Shown: positions 61,887 to 64,000 of the stretch, piece after piece | Layout of the letters: each line of letters opens with the position of its first letter | How positions within the stretch are numbered: the stretch's first letter is position 1 | Source: Pterois miles | Taxonomy: Eukaryota > Chordata > Actinopteri > Perciformes > Scorpaenidae | Length of the DNA: 64,000 nt | Reading direction: 5' to 3' | Assembly: GCA_947000775.1 (NCBI GenBank) | Contig: CAMQGK010000567.1 | Coordinates: forward strand, 14,982,501-15,046,500 | Program-made: the position numbers and the translations under genes | Notes under the pieces: generated by a model | Database searches by the model: none | Told to the model about the DNA's origin: nothing | Seen by the model: the letters and a program-made list of their open reading frames with translations, nothing else

Positions 61887-62496
61887 AACTAGAAAAGCAC
61901 TCGGAGAGAGCAGACCTCCGCCAAGCACCATAGTTTCTCCCCATATTGTAATTCAATCCAAAATAAAAATCCTACATTTTTTAAAAAGAATTTTATATCA
62001 GTGGCAAACATAGAACATATATACAAGACACAACATAAAACTCACAATACATTAGGCCAAAATGTAAGAGTACCCCCATTTTTTATATAAATTGCTATAA
62101 AATCCACCTTCTGGATCAGATCTGGATCAGCCTTTGGGATTTGATAGAAGTACACATTGTAAATCCCTGAGTCAAATTTCATGAGCTTTGGGCAACAATT
62201 ACCAGAGATATTGAGAAACATTTTTTGAGTCCCATTTACCCCAATGCTAACGAAAATTTCAAAGTGATCCAGAATCCAGGATTTCTTCCGGATCAACCCC
62301 AAAATTAAATCAGTTCTTCCTTTTCACATTTTTCGACACACCCTGAAAATTTCATCAAAATCCGTCCATAAGTTTTTGTCTTATCTTGAACACAGACAAA
62401 CAAACAAACAGACAAACAAACAGACAGATAAACAGACGACAAACAAACAGACAGATAAACGCTGGCAAAAACATAACCTCCTTGGTGGAGGTAATA
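61887..62496. mobile_element. Dispersed repeat ending cttggtggaggtaataa (RTE-like or SINE)
   Basis: Begins aactagaaaagcactcggag with cagacctccgccaagc and ends aaaacataacctccttggtg plus gaggtaataa. It includes aaaatttcatcaaaatccgt and a tandem (acagacaaacaa)n run at 62391-62460. I recognise all of these from a repeat found in many fishes and invertebrates, possibly the 3' part of an RTE-type LINE or a SINE that copies it. ACCTCCGCCAAG on the left and CTTGGTGGAGGT on the right form an 11/12 inverted repeat. The 86-codon minus-strand frame inside is not a gene. Confidence 0.65.
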
Positions 62497-62640
62497 ATAT
62501 AAACTTATAACCAACACAAAGTGAGCGTCTAATTAGAAAACTATGGACCAATTAGTACCTGAAATTGAAGAAGCATTTGTGGCTTATGTGTTTTAATGAA
62601 TCAGGCTGTTCTGATATACAATTTGTAGCTAAACGAAGTA

Positions 62641-62705
62641 TAGTGAGGAAGTATAGTGAGGAAGTATAGGGAGGAAGTATAGGGAGGAAGTATAGGGAGG
62701 AAGTC
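62641..62705 (+). repeat. 13 bp minisatellite, five units
   Basis: The unit tagtgaggaagta (later tagggaggaagta) repeats from 62641 at 13 bp steps. It expands the ggaagtata word that opens family A copies 2 and 3. Confidence 0.9.
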
Positions 62706-63060
62706 GGGGTGGACGGGTGGGTCAAAAAACATCTGACTTTTGTCCATGAGATCACTGTTCATATCTGTGTGAAACCTGAAGTCAGCATTGATGTATTTGT
62801 CCTATAACTTCTGTACTTAAGCTATGTCACTATTTTAGTTATTTTATTTTAACCCAAACCACAAGCTTTTCCTAAACCTAAGTAGTTTTGTTGCCTAAAC
62901 CTAACAAAGTTGTTTCCTGTGTAGAAGAATGGTTATTTTTTAAAGACTGTATGCATATATCAAGTGTACATTGACACGTGTTGCTGGACATAGGTAAACA
63001 TGAAAAATGAGGAATAACTTTTGTTTTTATACATACTGTTGTAAGAAGATATGTTGAATA
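62690..63060 (+). repeat. Dispersed repeat family A, copy 9 (fullest)
   Basis: Order: ggtggacgggtgggtcaaaa, tgagatcactgttcat, gtgtgaaacctgaagtca, ttttaacccaaaccacaagc, cctaaacctaagtagttttg, ttgcctaaacctaacaaagt, tttcctgtgtagaag, atgaggaataactttt. It covers the signatures of all other copies and serves as the reference here. Confidence 0.75.
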
Positions 63061-63839
63061 AATTGCAAATATACATTTCAGAAGCTGAAAGAAAACGGAT
63101 CCACTAAACTGCTGACGCTGAACGGTACAAGTACTCTGGAGCAGGAGGAATCATTTAAGGGTGACATCATGAAAAACTTACTTTTTCAGTGCTTGTGCAC
63201 ATACATTTGGGTATCTTGAGTGTCTACCAACCCACAAGCTATGAAATAAGACGACACAGTCAGTTTTTTGTGGGCTGTCTAGATCAGAAAATGTGATTCA
63301 GTATTCCTATGTCACATGCAGGCTCATTAATACTGCCCACAGCTTGAGAGCTACAGGCCTTTCTCAAACCGGACACTCACAGCTGAATGAAGCACCTTCT
63401 TTAAGGTGGAGGGTATAAATACAGCAGCAAACTTTGGGACGAACTTCCCGCTCTCTGACAGAAACGGTCATAATGCTTCGTAATCAGCAGGGATGTGCAA
63501 ATGTGCACTATACAGAGAAAGTAAAAAGAAAAAACAACTTACTCCCATGCTTCTGTAGTGGCATTTATTTTTTAATTTAATTTATTTTTAACCCCAGTGT
63601 TTGTTTTTTGCAACAGTCCCTGTAAATATAAAACACTTAACAATCAAATTAACCATTTTCTAGGCTAGACAAGGGTAGATTTGATCCTAAATATAATGTT
63701 ACCTAAAGTTGTTACCGTCTGTACGACAATATTAAATGTCTATCGTAGTTTACATTTGTACAGAGCGTGCTCCATGACAAACATAAAATGTCGTTGCACA
63801 TGGCCAGTAAGTCGGCACTGGTTCCATTCCCCACTAATT
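63061..63839. other. Noncoding sequence, nothing recognised
   Basis: No repeat family or exon was identified. Confidence 0.3.
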
Positions 63840-64000
63840 GGTTTGGGGTGGCACTTTATATGGCGGATCCTCTACACAAATGTGCAAACGGAGTGGAAGT
63901 AGGTAGGGAGAGGGTGTAGGGGGTGGTGTGCGAAAGGCCAAACCTTTGCAAAGGTGCACCATATTTTTCTCACAAGCCAATCAGAGCAGACTGGGCTTTT
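63840..64000 (+). repeat. Dispersed repeat, cut by window end
   Basis: Words such as cctctacacaaatgtgcaaa, gtggaagtaggtagggagag and ccaatcagagcagactgggc match, from memory, a common percomorph dispersed repeat that would continue beyond the window. No second copy is present here to confirm it. Confidence 0.45.

Noticed and set aside
62042..62302. 86-codon minus-strand frame
   Set aside because: It lies wholly inside a dispersed repeat and matches no retrotransposon protein.

Overview
The window reads as nuclear DNA of a ray-finned fish, most likely a percomorph. It is AT-rich, has long dinucleotide microsatellites, and carries several dispersed repeat families that I recognise as typical of that group: hAT-like MITEs, a Tc1 transposon, a tRNA-derived SINE and LINE 3' fragments. 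I find no host protein-coding gene, no exon I can defend, no rRNA and no functional tRNA. The only coding remains with a recognisable family are a broken Tc1/mariner transposase (25262-26281) and the C-terminal end of a LINE reverse transcriptase ORF (34516-34905, minus strand). The rest is intergenic or intronic sequence, a gene-desert type landscape.

Layout. 1-515 is the end of a SINE-like repeat whose second copy lies at 45003-45540. 515-6546 is mostly unique sequence broken by a ~700 bp hAT-like element (2282-2979). 6547-8018 is a fold-back element split by another repeat. 8019-12600 is unique. 12604-14095 is a repeat island. 14096-20170 is mostly unique, with a 72 bp AT tract. 20172-26281 holds two TIR elements, hAT fragments and the Tc1 relic. 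26282-29204 is unique. 29205-29974 and 32141-34905 are repeat-rich, the latter ending in two nested LINE pieces. 34906-37450 is unique. 37452-42560 is a dense repeat cluster: a microsatellite, two adjacent TIR elements, a second hAT copy, and a SINE inside an AT tract. 44540-48643 holds repeats, including a composite hAT island with a striking five-fold array of TTACGTAA palindromes. 48644-51800 is unique and looks like candidate regulatory sequence. 53019-53724 is a hAT-like element carrying a second hAT-like element, both with target-site duplications. 53725-59590 is mostly unique. 59591-60324 is another hAT-in-hAT nest. 61887-64000 is repeats again.

A dispersed family, called family A here, recurs at about nine places on both strands; I cannot assign its class. 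Blocks of unique, TAAT-rich sequence (around 5160-5590, 16220-16480, 36290-37130, 50150-50880 and 61100-61400) resemble the conserved noncoding elements that fill deserts around developmental genes, but this cannot be shown without a cross-species alignment. I did not find an undescribed coding system. The best candidates for a second look are the TTACGTAA array, a 107 bp insertion with near-perfect target duplications inside a MITE, and a 15 bp-TIR element at 20172-20659. Family names rest on recall of common fish repeats, not on a database search.
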